In this document: in pieces, positions 26,050 to 34,549 of the stretch
Position numbering within the stretch: position 1 is the stretch's first letter
How the letters are laid out: the number at the start of each line of letters is the position of its first letter
Assembly: GCA_023151115.1 (NCBI GenBank)
Contig: JAKLJP010000014.1
Span: 1-64,000, forward strand
DNA from: Anaerolineae bacterium
Lineage (GTDB): Bacteria; Chloroflexota; Anaerolineae; 4572-78; J111
DNA: 64,000 nucleotides
Direction of reading: 5' to 3'
Position numbers and translations under genes: made by a program
The notes under the pieces: model-generated
Database searches by the model: none
Told to the model about the DNA's origin: nothing
Seen by the model: only the letters and a program-made list of their open reading frames with translations

Positions 26050-26699
26050 AGCCGTCAATTATCAGTTTTATCGCTTTATTATTGCTCCTGTTTCTGGCCG
26101 GCTGCGCTGAGCAACTGGCCCCCGCTCCTGCATTGCCAACTGCCACAGCCCTGCCGGAATCTGCTGCCGGATTGACCGCGCCCGATTTGGCCCGAGGCCA
26201 GCAGGTTTTTCTGGACAAGCAGTGCGTGGCTTGCCACAGCACGCGAGGTGAGGGCGGCATCGGTCCTAAATTAGCCCAAACCAGCCTGCCGTTTGACCAA
26301 TTTCTGCATAAGGTACGAACCGCCATTCCGCCCAAACCCGCCTTCAATGAGGCCGAATTGCCCACCCAAGATGCTTACAACATCTATGGCTGGTTAGCCA
26401 GCTTGGAGACAAAGGCTGCTTCTGCGGCATTGACTCCGGCTCTGCCGCCCGGCCAGGTGTTGGGCATGCAGGTCTGGACAGCAGGTCAATGCGACTCCTG
26501 CCACGGCGCTTTTGCCCAGGGCAGCCCCAACGGCCCCAGCCTGGCCGGTCTCAGTTTTCCTTTTGAAATGGAACGGGCTAAAATGCGCCAGACAAGCAAC
26601 ACCATTCCGGAACACGCCGCCGAACACATGGACGACACCCTCTTCCAACGTCTCTACAACTGGCTGCAAGCCGGGGCCAACCCAGAGGATGGCTGTTGA
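26046..26699 (+). CDS. Diheme cytochrome c lipoprotein, paralog 2
   Basis: 217 residues from the ATG at 26046, which overlaps the upstream TGA. Lipobox LAGCAE (Cys20); hemes at CVACH (60-64) and CDSCH (149-153). It is a clear tandem duplicate of paralog 1, sharing IGPKLAQT/IGPQLAST, RTAIPPKPA, AQGSPNGP and EHAAEHMDDTLF. The two probably transfer electrons side by side. The stop overlaps the proposed TTG start of cytochrome b. Confidence 0.85.
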   Translation: MKPSIISFIALLLLLFLAGCAEQLAPAPALPTATALPESAAGLTAPDLARGQQVFLDKQCVACHSTRGEGGIGPKLAQTSLPFDQFLHKVRTAIPPKPAFNEAELPTQDAYNIYGWLASLETKAASAALTPALPPGQVLGMQVWTAGQCDSCHGAFAQGSPNGPSLAGLSFPFEMERAKMRQTSNTIPEHAAEHMDDTLFQRLYNWLQAGANPEDGC

Positions 26700-27856
26700 G
26701 TTCAGTAGACAGTAGATGGCAGACGGTAGACAGGGAAAAAATTCTTCCCCGTCTACTGTCTACCGTCTACTTACTGAGGGGGCCGACGACTATTCCAATC
26801 CTTCCACGCCACCTGCGCCTGTGGCGCAAAAACAAAAGTCTAATCTACAATTTGCTGCCCGCGCAGAATCCGGCTCACAGCGCCGGGTTGAGTTATACCC
26901 TGGGCATGGGTGGTATTGCTGTGATAGCCGCTGTGATGACGACTGTGACCGGCGCGCTGCTGATGTTTTACTACGAACCTACCCTATCAGGCGCATATCC
27001 CTCGTTGGTGTTCATTGACAGCGTGGTGTCCTCTGGTCGCATCGTCCGGGCGCTGCACTATTGGGCGGCCCAGGTGATGGTGGTGGCGATGGTCATCCAT
27101 ACCGCCCGCATCGTCTTCACCGGCGGCTACCGCCCGCCGCGTGATGTCAACTGGTTTATCGGCCTGGGTCTGCTGCTGGTAACGCTGGTCTGGAATTTTA
27201 GCGGCTATGTGCTGCGCTTCGATGCCGGCAGCATTTGGGCGCTGCTGGTGGGAACCAACCTCCTCAAAGAACTGCCGGGCATTGGCTCTACGTTGTATCT
27301 TATTATTGTCGGCGATCAGGCGCTTGGTCCGGCCACCGTGCTGCGCTTTTATACCTGGCACGTTTTTGGGTTGACCCTGCTGGGCCTGGGGGGTATCGGC
27401 TATCACCTCTGGCGAGTCCGGGTGGATGGTGGTCTCTCCCGCCCCGACTGGACGGCCGGCCCGCCAGGTCGCTTTGTTTCCCGCGAGACAATCCTTTTTC
27501 GAGAATTGATCACGGCTTTATGTTTGACCGGCGGCCTGATTATCTTATCCATTCTGGCCCCGCCTCAGCTTGGCCCCTCGGCTGACCTGAACCGGGTAGG
27601 CAGCCAACCCGTGCAAGCTCCCTGGTTTTTCCTGGCGATTCAATGGTTATTACGCTACGTTCCCCCGCTGTGGGGCGGTTGGGTCATTCCCCTGGCCGGG
27701 TTGGTTTTGCTGGCGCTTTTACCCCTGCTCGACCGGCGCGGGCCCGGCCGCGGCCGCTGGTTTGCCCGTGAACGCTGGCAGCCCCAGGTAGCTTTTGCCG
27801 GTTTACTTTTATTAATTTTAGTTTTGAGTTTACTGGAACTATTTCAGGTAAAATAA
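26696..27856 (+). CDS. Cytochrome b of a bc-type complex (b6-like, fused with subunit IV-like part)
   Basis: Up to 386 residues. Heme-b ligands are His121/His135 and His222/His237; the 15-residue step of the second pair is the spacing of cytochrome b6. The C-terminal third resembles subunit IV, but PEWY is APWF (308-311). Start is unclear: TTG at 26696 overlaps the previous stop (TTGA) with AGAGGA upstream, and the frame runs through the heptamer hairpin; an ATT at 26792 with GAGGGGG is the only other candidate. With the Rieske and multiheme genes it should be a quinol-cytochrome c oxidoreductase. Confidence 0.85.
   Translation: MSSVDSRWQTVDREKILPRLLSTVYLLRGPTTIPILPRHLRLWRKNKSLIYNLLPAQNPAHSAGLSYTLGMGGIAVIAAVMTTVTGALLMFYYEPTLSGAYPSLVFIDSVVSSGRIVRALHYWAAQVMVVAMVIHTARIVFTGGYRPPRDVNWFIGLGLLLVTLVWNFSGYVLRFDAGSIWALLVGTNLLKELPGIGSTLYLIIVGDQALGPATVLRFYTWHVFGLTLLGLGGIGYHLWRVRVDGGLSRPDWTAGPPGRFVSRETILFRELITALCLTGGLIILSILAPPQLGPSADLNRVGSQPVQAPWFFLAIQWLLRYVPPLWGGWVIPLAGLVLLALLPLLDRRGPGRGRWFARERWQPQVAFAGLLLLILVLSLLELFQVK
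26702..26770. repeat. Heptamer hairpin, unit CAGTAGA/CGGTAGA
   Basis: CAGTAGACAGTAGATGGCAG plus ACGGTAGA (from 26703) faces GTCTACTGTCTACCGTCTAC (26751-26770). It starts three bases after the stop of diheme paralog 2 and lies within the open frame of cytochrome b. Confidence 0.85.
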
Positions 27857-27927
27857 GAAGTAGGGAATAAGGAGTAGGGATTAAGGCTTAATCGCTCCCT
27901 ACTCCCTACTCCCTACTCCCTACTCCC
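27854..27927. repeat. Heptamer hairpin, unit AGTAGGG
   Basis: TAAGAAGTAGGGAATAAGGA plus GTAGGGATTAAGG faces CTCCCTACTCCCTACTCCCT onward to 27927. The first unit carries the cytochrome b stop; the array ends right at the ATG of the multiheme gene, leaving no SD there. Confidence 0.85.
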
Positions 27928-29334
27928 ATGATTACCACTCAACACGCCCTCATCTTTCTGCTGGCCAGCCTGCTGCTGGCGCTGGCGGTAGCGCTGCTGC
28001 CCTGGGGCCAGGTCGAGCGGGAGTGGCAGGCGTATCAACGAGCCTATTTTGCCGGTGAGAACACTGCGGGCGAGGCTGCCGTGCGGCAGATTATTCCCCG
28101 CCTGGGACTCGACGGCCAGCCCACAACCGGGACCAGGCCAGAACTCTGCCTGACCTGCCACCTCGGCCTGGAAGAAATCAGCCCATCCCACCCGGTCGAG
28201 ACGTTTGGCTGCATCATCTGTCACGGCGGCCTGGGGTTGGCTTTAGACAAGGACCAGGCTCACACCGGCTTGCGGCCCAATCCGGCGGATCTGAGTATCG
28301 CGGAACAAAGCTGCGGCCAGACGGGCTGCCATGCCGGTCACACCGACCCCAGCCGCAACCACCTGGAGCAGGTGACGCGCAGCTTGCAGGCGACCTATGC
28401 CGGCAGCATCGCTCTGGTACGTTATACCTTTGGCGCGCAAAAGGATTTAACCCCCCATTTCGGCGTCATGGGGGCGGTTGACCCTCAGCCGCTGCCGCAG
28501 ACCGTCCCGGCGTTGGCGGCCTTTGCCCTTACCCCGGACTCGCTCCCGGCGGAGACACAGTTTGCCCAAAACTGCCTGGAAGGGGGCTGTCACCTGACCG
28601 AACCTGCCCCCCTCCAGCCCTACCGCTACCGCGCTACCGGCTGCGCGGCCTGCCACGTGCTCTACAATGATGAAGGTTTGTACACCGGCAGCGACCCAAC
28701 GCTGCCGCGTGACGAACCCGGCCATCCGGCCCGCCACCAACTGACAACGGCCATTCCGTTCAGCCAGTGTAACCACTGCCACAACCGGGGCAACTACTCG
28801 CTGCGGGGAATGACCTTTACCCCCCGGCCCGATCTGCCGCCGGTTGGGGCTCCCCTCCCGGCGACGATGCCGCCCGAAGGCCGCCGCCTGCGCGAATATT
28901 ACCAGCCCATCGGCCAGTTTACCTTGTGCGAGTGGGAATTGGACTGCATTGACTGTCACACCCAGGCCGAGGCGATGGGTGATGGTCATCTCTGGCCCGA
29001 CCAAAAAACCATGCAATACGTCCAGTGCCGCACCTGCCACGGTACGTTGAGCGAACCGCCGGCCACGGCCCGCATCACCGACCCCAACGACCCGGCCCTG
29101 CGCCTGGCCCGACTCAATGGTCATTATTCGTTAGAGGTGGGGGATGAAGTTATAGTTACTGAGCGCGGGGAAAAGATGGGCGGTGTCCAGCAGCGCGACG
29201 GGCAGTTGGTTCAATTTGGCAAGGTGGATGGCCGGGAGTACAACGTGCCCTTGGTGCAGGGCAGCCAGTGCCAGCAGCAGCCCGACCAGCAGGAGTCGCG
29301 CTACTGCCACCAATGCCATGCCTATGAAAGATGA
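27928..29334 (+). CDS. Membrane-anchored multiheme cytochrome c (7-9 hemes)
   Basis: 468 residues with an N-terminal anchor helix (about 6-25). Seven CxxCH sites: 74, 95, 239, 281, 340, 367 and 460. Two more have the CX4CH form: CGQTGCH (129) and CLEGGCH (216), known from cytochromes c3. The gene lies between cytochrome b and Rieske, so it probably replaces cytochrome c1/f as the heme c subunit. No SD is visible because the heptamer array reaches the ATG; translation may rely on coupling or on leaderless-like initiation. A named family was not recognised. Confidence 0.82.
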   Translation: MITTQHALIFLLASLLLALAVALLPWGQVEREWQAYQRAYFAGENTAGEAAVRQIIPRLGLDGQPTTGTRPELCLTCHLGLEEISPSHPVETFGCIICHGGLGLALDKDQAHTGLRPNPADLSIAEQSCGQTGCHAGHTDPSRNHLEQVTRSLQATYAGSIALVRYTFGAQKDLTPHFGVMGAVDPQPLPQTVPALAAFALTPDSLPAETQFAQNCLEGGCHLTEPAPLQPYRYRATGCAACHVLYNDEGLYTGSDPTLPRDEPGHPARHQLTTAIPFSQCNHCHNRGNYSLRGMTFTPRPDLPPVGAPLPATMPPEGRRLREYYQPIGQFTLCEWELDCIDCHTQAEAMGDGHLWPDQKTMQYVQCRTCHGTLSEPPATARITDPNDPALRLARLNGHYSLEVGDEVIVTERGEKMGGVQQRDGQLVQFGKVDGREYNVPLVQGSQCQQQPDQQESRYCHQCHAYER

Positions 29335-29355
29335 AACGTGATACGTGATGCGTGA
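29335..29355. repeat. Single-arm heptamer array (ACGTGAT/GCGTGAG)
   Basis: AACGTGATACGTGATGCGTG after the multiheme stop; no inverse arm is seen. The unit is the same as at 9464 and 35072. Confidence 0.55.
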
Positions 29356-29361
29356 GATTTG

Positions 29362-29859
29362 ATGGATCAATCTAAGGCGAATAACAATGAAAACAAGAAC
29401 AGTACATTTCTCTCTCGCCGCGATGTACTCGTAGCTCTGGGCAGCCTGGGCCTGGTGACGGGGCTGACGGGCCTGCTGCGCGAGACGATGCGCTTTCTGA
29501 TCCCCCCGATTAGCCAAATTCGCCCTTCGACTCTTATTGCCGGATTGCCAACCGAATTTCCCAGTGGAGAATTGACCCCGTTGGCCGAAGGGCCTGTTTT
29601 TATCGGCCGGGATGAGGCCGGACTGTTTGCCCTGAGCGCGGTCTGCACTCACTTGGGCTGCACGGTGGCCCGCAGCGGAGAGGGTTTAACCTGTCCCTGT
29701 CACGGCAGCCGTTTTGCGTTTGATGGCGCTAATCTGACCGGCCCGGCGGCTCGACCCTTGCCCTACCTGGCGCTGCAATTCAACGATGACGGGTTGGTAG
29801 AGGTGGATTTAAATCAGGTGGTTGAATCTGCTTTTCGCTTAAAACCAACCTCAGGGTAA
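29362..29859 (+). CDS. Rieske [2Fe-2S] protein
   Basis: 165 residues. A twin-arginine-type N-terminus (SRRDVLVALG, 18-27) with a hydrophobic stretch anchors it. The cluster motifs are CTHLGC (95-100) and CPCHGS (111-116), giving the two Cys and two His ligands and the disulfide pair of high-potential Rieske proteins. Gene order cytochrome b, multiheme cytochrome, Rieske defines a bc-type complex. ATG at 29362 follows a heptamer array without a clear SD. Confidence 0.92.
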   Translation: MDQSKANNNENKNSTFLSRRDVLVALGSLGLVTGLTGLLRETMRFLIPPISQIRPSTLIAGLPTEFPSGELTPLAEGPVFIGRDEAGLFALSAVCTHLGCTVARSGEGLTCPCHGSRFAFDGANLTGPAARPLPYLALQFNDDGLVEVDLNQVVESAFRLKPTSG

Positions 29860-30042
29860 ATCAAGAGATTTTCGGGTGAGCGCATGTTGGACCAGCCCCC
29901 ACAGCAGAGCGCCGCCCGGCAGGGCCGCCAAAAATTGGCCGAGTATGGTCAGCAAGGCGCTGATGACCAGCGAAACCAGCAGCAGAAAGGCCGTGACCAG
30001 CACCAGAGCATAAGAGAAAAAGGTCATCCGTAAAAATTCCAT
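29851..30042 (-). CDS. Small hydrophobic protein, hypothetical
   Basis: 63 residues from the ATG ending at 30042 with GAGGCGGG upstream. One long hydrophobic stretch (FFSYALVLVTAFLLLVSLVI) and a basic C-terminus. Its end overlaps the Rieske gene tail-to-tail by nine bases. Not recognised; it could be spurious, since hydrophobic ORFs arise easily here. Upstream in-frame extension to 30099 lacks an SD. Confidence 0.35.
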   Translation of the reverse strand: MEFLRMTFFSYALVLVTAFLLLVSLVISALLTILGQFLAALPGGALLWGLVQHALTRKSLDLP

Positions 30043-30185
30043 CGGCCCGCCTCGCCAGGGAGCTTCAACCCCCCAGATAATGTTGAAGGCGCTGACCAAT
30101 TCGCCAAATACTCACGAAGCTCCCAGAAATCGGGCTATTTTTTAAAGACTCGTTAGATTTTCAACGTTATTGTTGTATATGGCGC

Positions 30186-30209
30186 TGCTACCTGCTACTT
30201 TGCTACCTG
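30186..30209. repeat. Single-arm heptamer array (GCTACCT)
   Basis: GCTACCTGCTACTTTGCTAC upstream of the gene at 30228. It is followed by AGGAAAAAATTTTATGGACA, the inverse of which resembles the terminal repeat of the elements at 34416 and 42301, so it may be half of such an element. Confidence 0.5.
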
Positions 30210-30227
30210 ATGACAGGAAAAAATTTT

Positions 30228-31046
30228 ATGGACATATATATGAACCAGGACCTTGTTATGGACATCCGCATGTTACACGAGCGACTGGGTAAAGTCTTCC
30301 ATCAGCCCCTCGATGTATCCTCATTCACCAATAAACGGCTGACCATCAATTACCGCTCCCCCCTGGAACGCCTGCGGCAGCTCGTGCCCGCCCCACTACA
30401 GGTCGAAGAGATAGGCGCGACCGGCATGGGCATGATTAGCCAGTGCGTTTGTGATTTCCATGTGACCAAATTTGGCCGGCTGCCTATTCCCTGGACCCAC
30501 ACCAACGAAATGTTGTGCCGGATCAGCGTCAAAGTGCCCAAGCAGGGAGAGTGGTATCGAGCTTACTATACCCTACGCTCCGACTCGTCGTCGCGGTTGC
30601 TGGGCTTTCTGGGCGGTCATTTCTCTCATTTTAGAAAGGCGATTTCGCGTTTTACCTTGCGTGATGATGGCGAAGTTTACGAGCTGACCTGCCGGGCCAG
30701 GGATGCGCTCTGTAACGGCTTCTTTCGCGGCTATCTCAAATCGCTGAGTAAAACCAAACCCGTTAGCACCTGTTTTGCCGACATCGAGGAAGCAACCCAA
30801 TTTGTCTTTCAATTGGACGGGAGTTGTGGCTATCACTTTGGCCAACACAAGCTGTCGTTCCAAAGAATTCAGTATCCGGCCTGGGATTTGCAGTTCTGTC
30901 ACCAGGCTGATTATGACTTCTCACTGCTCAACTATCTGTTTGCAGCTTATGACCTGCAGCCGGAGTTTGACTGTGTTTTGTTTATGGAGCAGGTGCCCCA
31001 GGTGTGGGGTAGTTCCTGGCTCTATCGGGCTGATGAGGTAGGTTAA
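30228..31046 (+). CDS. DUF2071-like protein of unknown function
   Basis: About 272 residues from the ATG at 30228 (AGGA upstream); ATGs at 30210, 30240 and 30258 are alternatives. Segments such as LRQLVPAPLQVEEI, RISVKVPKQGEWYRAYYTLR and RLLGFLGGHFSHFRKAISRF resemble the DUF2071/acetoacetate-decarboxylase-like beta-barrel fold, which has no settled function. Stands alone downstream of a half heptamer array. Assignment is tentative. Confidence 0.5.
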   Translation: MDIYMNQDLVMDIRMLHERLGKVFHQPLDVSSFTNKRLTINYRSPLERLRQLVPAPLQVEEIGATGMGMISQCVCDFHVTKFGRLPIPWTHTNEMLCRISVKVPKQGEWYRAYYTLRSDSSSRLLGFLGGHFSHFRKAISRFTLRDDGEVYELTCRARDALCNGFFRGYLKSLSKTKPVSTCFADIEEATQFVFQLDGSCGYHFGQHKLSFQRIQYPAWDLQFCHQADYDFSLLNYLFAAYDLQPEFDCVLFMEQVPQVWGSSWLYRADEVG

Positions 31047-31193
31047 CCCGGCCGGTAGAAGCAGCCTCATTCTGGTCTGGCAAAAAGCCGAGAAGGTGTG
31101 CCGGTTAGAGGTTGATCTAAACACTGGCCGGGCAGTAATCTTTTATACCGAAGATTTGGGCGAGACGATAGAATATAGAGTATGATCCCGTTT

Positions 31194-31712
31194 TTATTTT
31201 CCTCGGATACTCACTTTGATCAGCAACTTCCCCAGCTGTAATACATCCCCATTCCTGAGCGGCTCAGGCAAGTAGGGGTCTAACCTTTTGCCGTTGAGAA
31301 ATGTGCCGTTAACACTGCCCAGGTCTTCGACCACCACTTCCAGGCCTTGTCTGAATATCTCGGCATGGCGGCGAGACACGCTCTGCGCCTGGACGCCATC
31401 AGGCGTTAGATCAACATCGGGAAAGATATTTGAAGCTGGATCCAGGCGTCCCAGATGGACAATTTTATTAAGGATCACCAGCACTTCTCGTTGCTGCACC
31501 CCGATTTGCAATTGCAGGGTCATTGGCCCTGTACCCGATTGAAGTGACTGAAACGGCTCCGCCTGGTTGAGATTGTTACCCTTGACGTTGATGGCCTCTA
31601 TCTCGAATAGATCAGTGTTTCGTCTGTCACCTTCGAGCAGGTAATTCCCGCACTCATCACAAAAAATCGTATTCTCCACATGAGTGCTTTGACAAAACGG
31701 ACATTTAATCAT
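31194..31712 (-). CDS. Zinc-ribbon plus FHA-domain protein
   Basis: 172 residues. An N-terminal zinc ribbon (CPFC at 4-7, CDEC at 18-21) is followed by a linker and an FHA domain (about 82-170) with LGR (87-89), SVSRRHAEI (111-119), GSVNGTFLNG (132-141) and LRNGDVLQLG. FHA domains bind phosphothreonine; the protein may be a docking partner of a Ser/Thr kinase such as that at 53790. Divergent from the gene at 31851. Confidence 0.85.
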   Translation of the reverse strand: MIKCPFCQSTHVENTIFCDECGNYLLEGDRRNTDLFEIEAINVKGNNLNQAEPFQSLQSGTGPMTLQLQIGVQQREVLVILNKIVHLGRLDPASNIFPDVDLTPDGVQAQSVSRRHAEIFRQGLEVVVEDLGSVNGTFLNGKRLDPYLPEPLRNGDVLQLGKLLIKVSIRGK

Positions 31713-31812
31713 CGTCCATTTTCCTATGAAACAAATTTCCTTGTATTATACCTGAGCTTCGCTACCAATCTAAAAAAATACAATCCATTTTACGTTTTCT
31801 CTCCCTCAAGGT

Positions 31813-31818
31813 TATAAT
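31813..31818 (+). promoter_or_regulatory. Candidate -10 box of the gene at 31851
   Basis: TATAAT at 31813-31818, 33 bases before the ATG; the -35 region (TTACGT, 17 bases upstream) is poor. Confidence 0.35.
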
Positions 31819-31850
31819 GCTTGCGTTTAACCTTTAAAATGGAGGCAGCT

Positions 31851-33038
31851 ATGGCCCGTAAACAAAAAAAACTTACGCGCAAGCAGCGCTTGCAGCAGCA
31901 GGAGGCAGTGGCGCGGCAGCGCCAGGCCCGGGGCTGGGTTTCGCCCAATGAGAAGGCCAAGCAGCGCCAGGAGTTGGTCGAGGATATGGCCCCGCTGCTG
32001 GCCATCGTCGAAACGGGGGCCGGTTCGGAAGAGGAAAATCTATTTTTTCTCCTGGCCGACAGCGGCGACCTGATCGAGGAACCGGAGTTTGAGGCGATTT
32101 TTGCCGAGCCGCTGATCACGCTGCCCACCTATATCAGTGTGGCCGAGAAGCTTGGCTTTCCTTCGCCAGATGATCTGTTTAATTTGCCGGAGGAAGAGCA
32201 AGGGGAGAAGAAGGCCGAAATCATGGAGGAGACCACACGCCGGCTGCTGACCGACGAGCTGCGCCAGGAGATTCTAACGGCGCTCAACGGGTTGCGCCTG
32301 CGCTGGAAAAAGGAGGGCCAGCGGCCCGAAGCAGCCCGTGCGGCAGGTCTGCAATTAATTCTGAACGATCGGAAGAGCAAGGGCTTGTGGTTAACCATTG
32401 GGCTGGTCCAGGCGATTGTGCTGCGCAGCCTGGAAGCCGGCTTTGAACTGCTTGGGGCGACGATGGACGAGGAGGCTGGCGAAGCGGATGAGGACAGGCC
32501 GTTAAGCGATCTCTATAAAAGACTGAATGACCCGGCGATAACCGGCAAACTCGAACAGGCTATTAAAAAAGTACCCGGACTGGAAAATTACCTGGATAAA
32601 CAGGTGGATAAATTATGGGATGAGGCCGAGGAAGCCCTCTTTAGGGGTGAGCTAAACCTGGGCTTGTTCACTACTGAAGAGCTTGAGGCCGGGGCCAAGA
32701 TTTTTAACCGGGTGATGCGGGGGCAAACTGATGGTGAAGCGACGGCTGACTCGACTAAAGAGCAGACGCAGAATCTCTATGTCCAACTTAATGCTTACCT
32801 GGCCGGGCTTTTTACCCCGGAGCGGCTGGAGCAGCTTCGGGCGCGGCTGCAAACTATTTTAGAAGAGGGTGGGTATCCTGGCCGCTACACCTCCTATGTT
32901 AGGATGATGGCCGAGGCGATGACCTATGAAGACGCCGCCGAGAACGAAAGGCCCTTTCTGCTCAAAACCCTGCTGGGCGAACTGCAAACAACGCCCATTG
33001 ACGAGGCCGATGATGAAGAAGGAGAGGAGGAGCAATGA
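31851..33038 (+). CDS. Hypothetical acidic/helical protein
   Basis: 395 residues from the ATG at 31851 (TGGAGG upstream). The N-terminal 40 residues are strongly basic (RKQKKLTRKQRLQQQ); the rest is acidic and mostly helical, ending in a Glu/Asp-rich tail (DEADDEEGEEEQ). No enzyme motif or membrane segment is visible. Not recognised. It precedes ilvA by 64 bases, with no sign of coupling. Confidence 0.7.
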   Translation: MARKQKKLTRKQRLQQQEAVARQRQARGWVSPNEKAKQRQELVEDMAPLLAIVETGAGSEEENLFFLLADSGDLIEEPEFEAIFAEPLITLPTYISVAEKLGFPSPDDLFNLPEEEQGEKKAEIMEETTRRLLTDELRQEILTALNGLRLRWKKEGQRPEAARAAGLQLILNDRKSKGLWLTIGLVQAIVLRSLEAGFELLGATMDEEAGEADEDRPLSDLYKRLNDPAITGKLEQAIKKVPGLENYLDKQVDKLWDEAEEALFRGELNLGLFTTEELEAGAKIFNRVMRGQTDGEATADSTKEQTQNLYVQLNAYLAGLFTPERLEQLRARLQTILEEGGYPGRYTSYVRMMAEAMTYEDAAENERPFLLKTLLGELQTTPIDEADDEEGEEEQ

Positions 33039-33102
33039 CAGACGACCGTTACGGATTAACTTGCAGAGGTTTCTGAACTGTGCCTCTCTCTGCGCGATTT
33101 AA

Positions 33103-34305
33103 ATGATAACCAAACACGACATCGAAACGGCCCACAGCCTTATCCGTGAGCATGTAGTGCAAACGCCGCTGGTCTACTCGCACACGTTGAGTAAGCTGTG
33201 CGGCTGCCATACCCTGTTCAAACTGGAAAACTTACAGATGACCGGCGCGTTCAAAGAGCGCGGGGCCTTGAATCGGCTGCTGCACCTCTCGCCGGCCCAG
33301 TGGGAGGCTGGAGTAATTACGGCTTCGGCAGGCAATCATGCTCAAGGGGTAGCCTATCACGCCCAGCGTCTGGGGGTGCGGGCTAAGGTGGTCATGCCGG
33401 TCGGCACACCGCTGATCAAGGTGATTTCCACCCAGGATTATGGGGCCGAGGTGGTGTTGCACGGCGAAACCTTTGATGACGCTTACGAGTACGCCTGTCA
33501 CCTGGAAGCCGAAGAAGGGCGAATATTTATCCACCCCTTTGCCGATCCCCTGGTCATTGCCGGGCAGGGCACGATTGCCCTGGAAATTCTGGCCCACGAA
33601 TTGGGTCAAGCCCTCGACGCCGTACTTTGCCCCATTGGCGGCGGCGGCTTGATTGGCGGGATTGCCACCTATCTCAAAGAAACCAACCCGGCCATCCGCG
33701 TCATTGGGGTCGAGGCGGCTTCGTGCGCTTCGATGATGGCCGCTCTGCGTCAAGGCGGGCCGGTCAAACTATCGCGGGCCGCCTCCCTGGCCGATGGGAT
33801 TGCCGTCAAGCAGGTTGGCGCGTTGAATTACGAGTTGGTCAAACAGTATGTAGACGATGTGGTGGCGGTGGAAGAGGATGAGATTGCCAACGCGGTGCTG
33901 CTGCTGCTGGAGATTGAAAAGATTGTGGTTGAAGGAGCCGGGGCGGTGCCGCTGGCGGCCATTTTGCAGAATCGAGCGCGTTTTGCCGGGCAGAGGGTGC
34001 TGTCCATTGTCTCTGGGGGCAATATTGACGTGAATATTTTGCAGCGTATCATCACCCGCGGACTGGCGGTAGCCGGCCGCACTGTCGAATTTAAAGTGCG
34101 GCTGCGCGATGTGCCCGGCGCCCTGACTGCCGTGCTCGACGTGCTCAAGCGGCTACAGACCAATATTATGGACATCACTCACCACCGCTTCGAGTCCCTG
34201 GCCCCGTTTGGTTATGTAGATGTCTCCATCACCCTGGAAACCAAAGGACACGCCCACATCCAGGAAATCGAGGCGGCGCTGCGGGCCGAAGGCTATCTGG
34301 TCTGA
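33103..34305 (+). CDS. ilvA: Threonine ammonia-lyase with C-terminal ACT domain
   Basis: 400 residues, the short-form length. PLP lysine is Lys51 in TGAFKERGA; SAGNHAQGVAYHA and PIGGGGLIGGIATY bind cofactor phosphate and substrate. An ACT-like domain (about 326-400: VEFKVRLRDVPGALTAVLDV) could respond to amino-acid ligands. It deaminates threonine to 2-oxobutyrate for isoleucine synthesis; a catabolic (TdcB-like) role is also possible. No good SD precedes the ATG. Confidence 0.88.
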   Translation: MITKHDIETAHSLIREHVVQTPLVYSHTLSKLCGCHTLFKLENLQMTGAFKERGALNRLLHLSPAQWEAGVITASAGNHAQGVAYHAQRLGVRAKVVMPVGTPLIKVISTQDYGAEVVLHGETFDDAYEYACHLEAEEGRIFIHPFADPLVIAGQGTIALEILAHELGQALDAVLCPIGGGGLIGGIATYLKETNPAIRVIGVEAASCASMMAALRQGGPVKLSRAASLADGIAVKQVGALNYELVKQYVDDVVAVEEDEIANAVLLLLEIEKIVVEGAGAVPLAAILQNRARFAGQRVLSIVSGGNIDVNILQRIITRGLAVAGRTVEFKVRLRDVPGALTAVLDVLKRLQTNIMDITHHRFESLAPFGYVDVSITLETKGHAHIQEIEAALRAEGYLV

Positions 34306-34415
34306 AAGTATTCTTTTCCATAGTTTCACTTTTCCCTCAAAGCGAATTATAATGGATGGAACAAGGCGTAAGTTACAAAGTGTGGGCCTGCTGGCAGTTT
34401 CTATTCTTAGTAACC

Positions 34416-34519
34416 GTCCAGAAATAACTTTGTGCTTGTCAGGAGATTAGAGATTGGTAATTAGAGATTCAATCAATCTCCAATCTCTGCTCTCCAAAGC
34501 TGAAAACTTATTTGTGGAC
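34416..34519. mobile_element. MITE-like element carrying a heptamer hairpin
   Basis: Terminal inverted repeats GTCCAGAAATAACTTTG (34416-34432) and TGAAAACTTATTTGTGGAC (34501-34519). Between them AGGAGATTAGAGATTGGTAA plus TTAGAGATT faces AATCTCCAATCTCTGCTCTC, unit AGAGATT. The ends resemble those at 42301-42411 (GTCCAGAAAAATTC). Confidence 0.6.
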
Positions 34520-34549
34520 AATCACTTAGAAAATAAGGAGAACCTTTAA

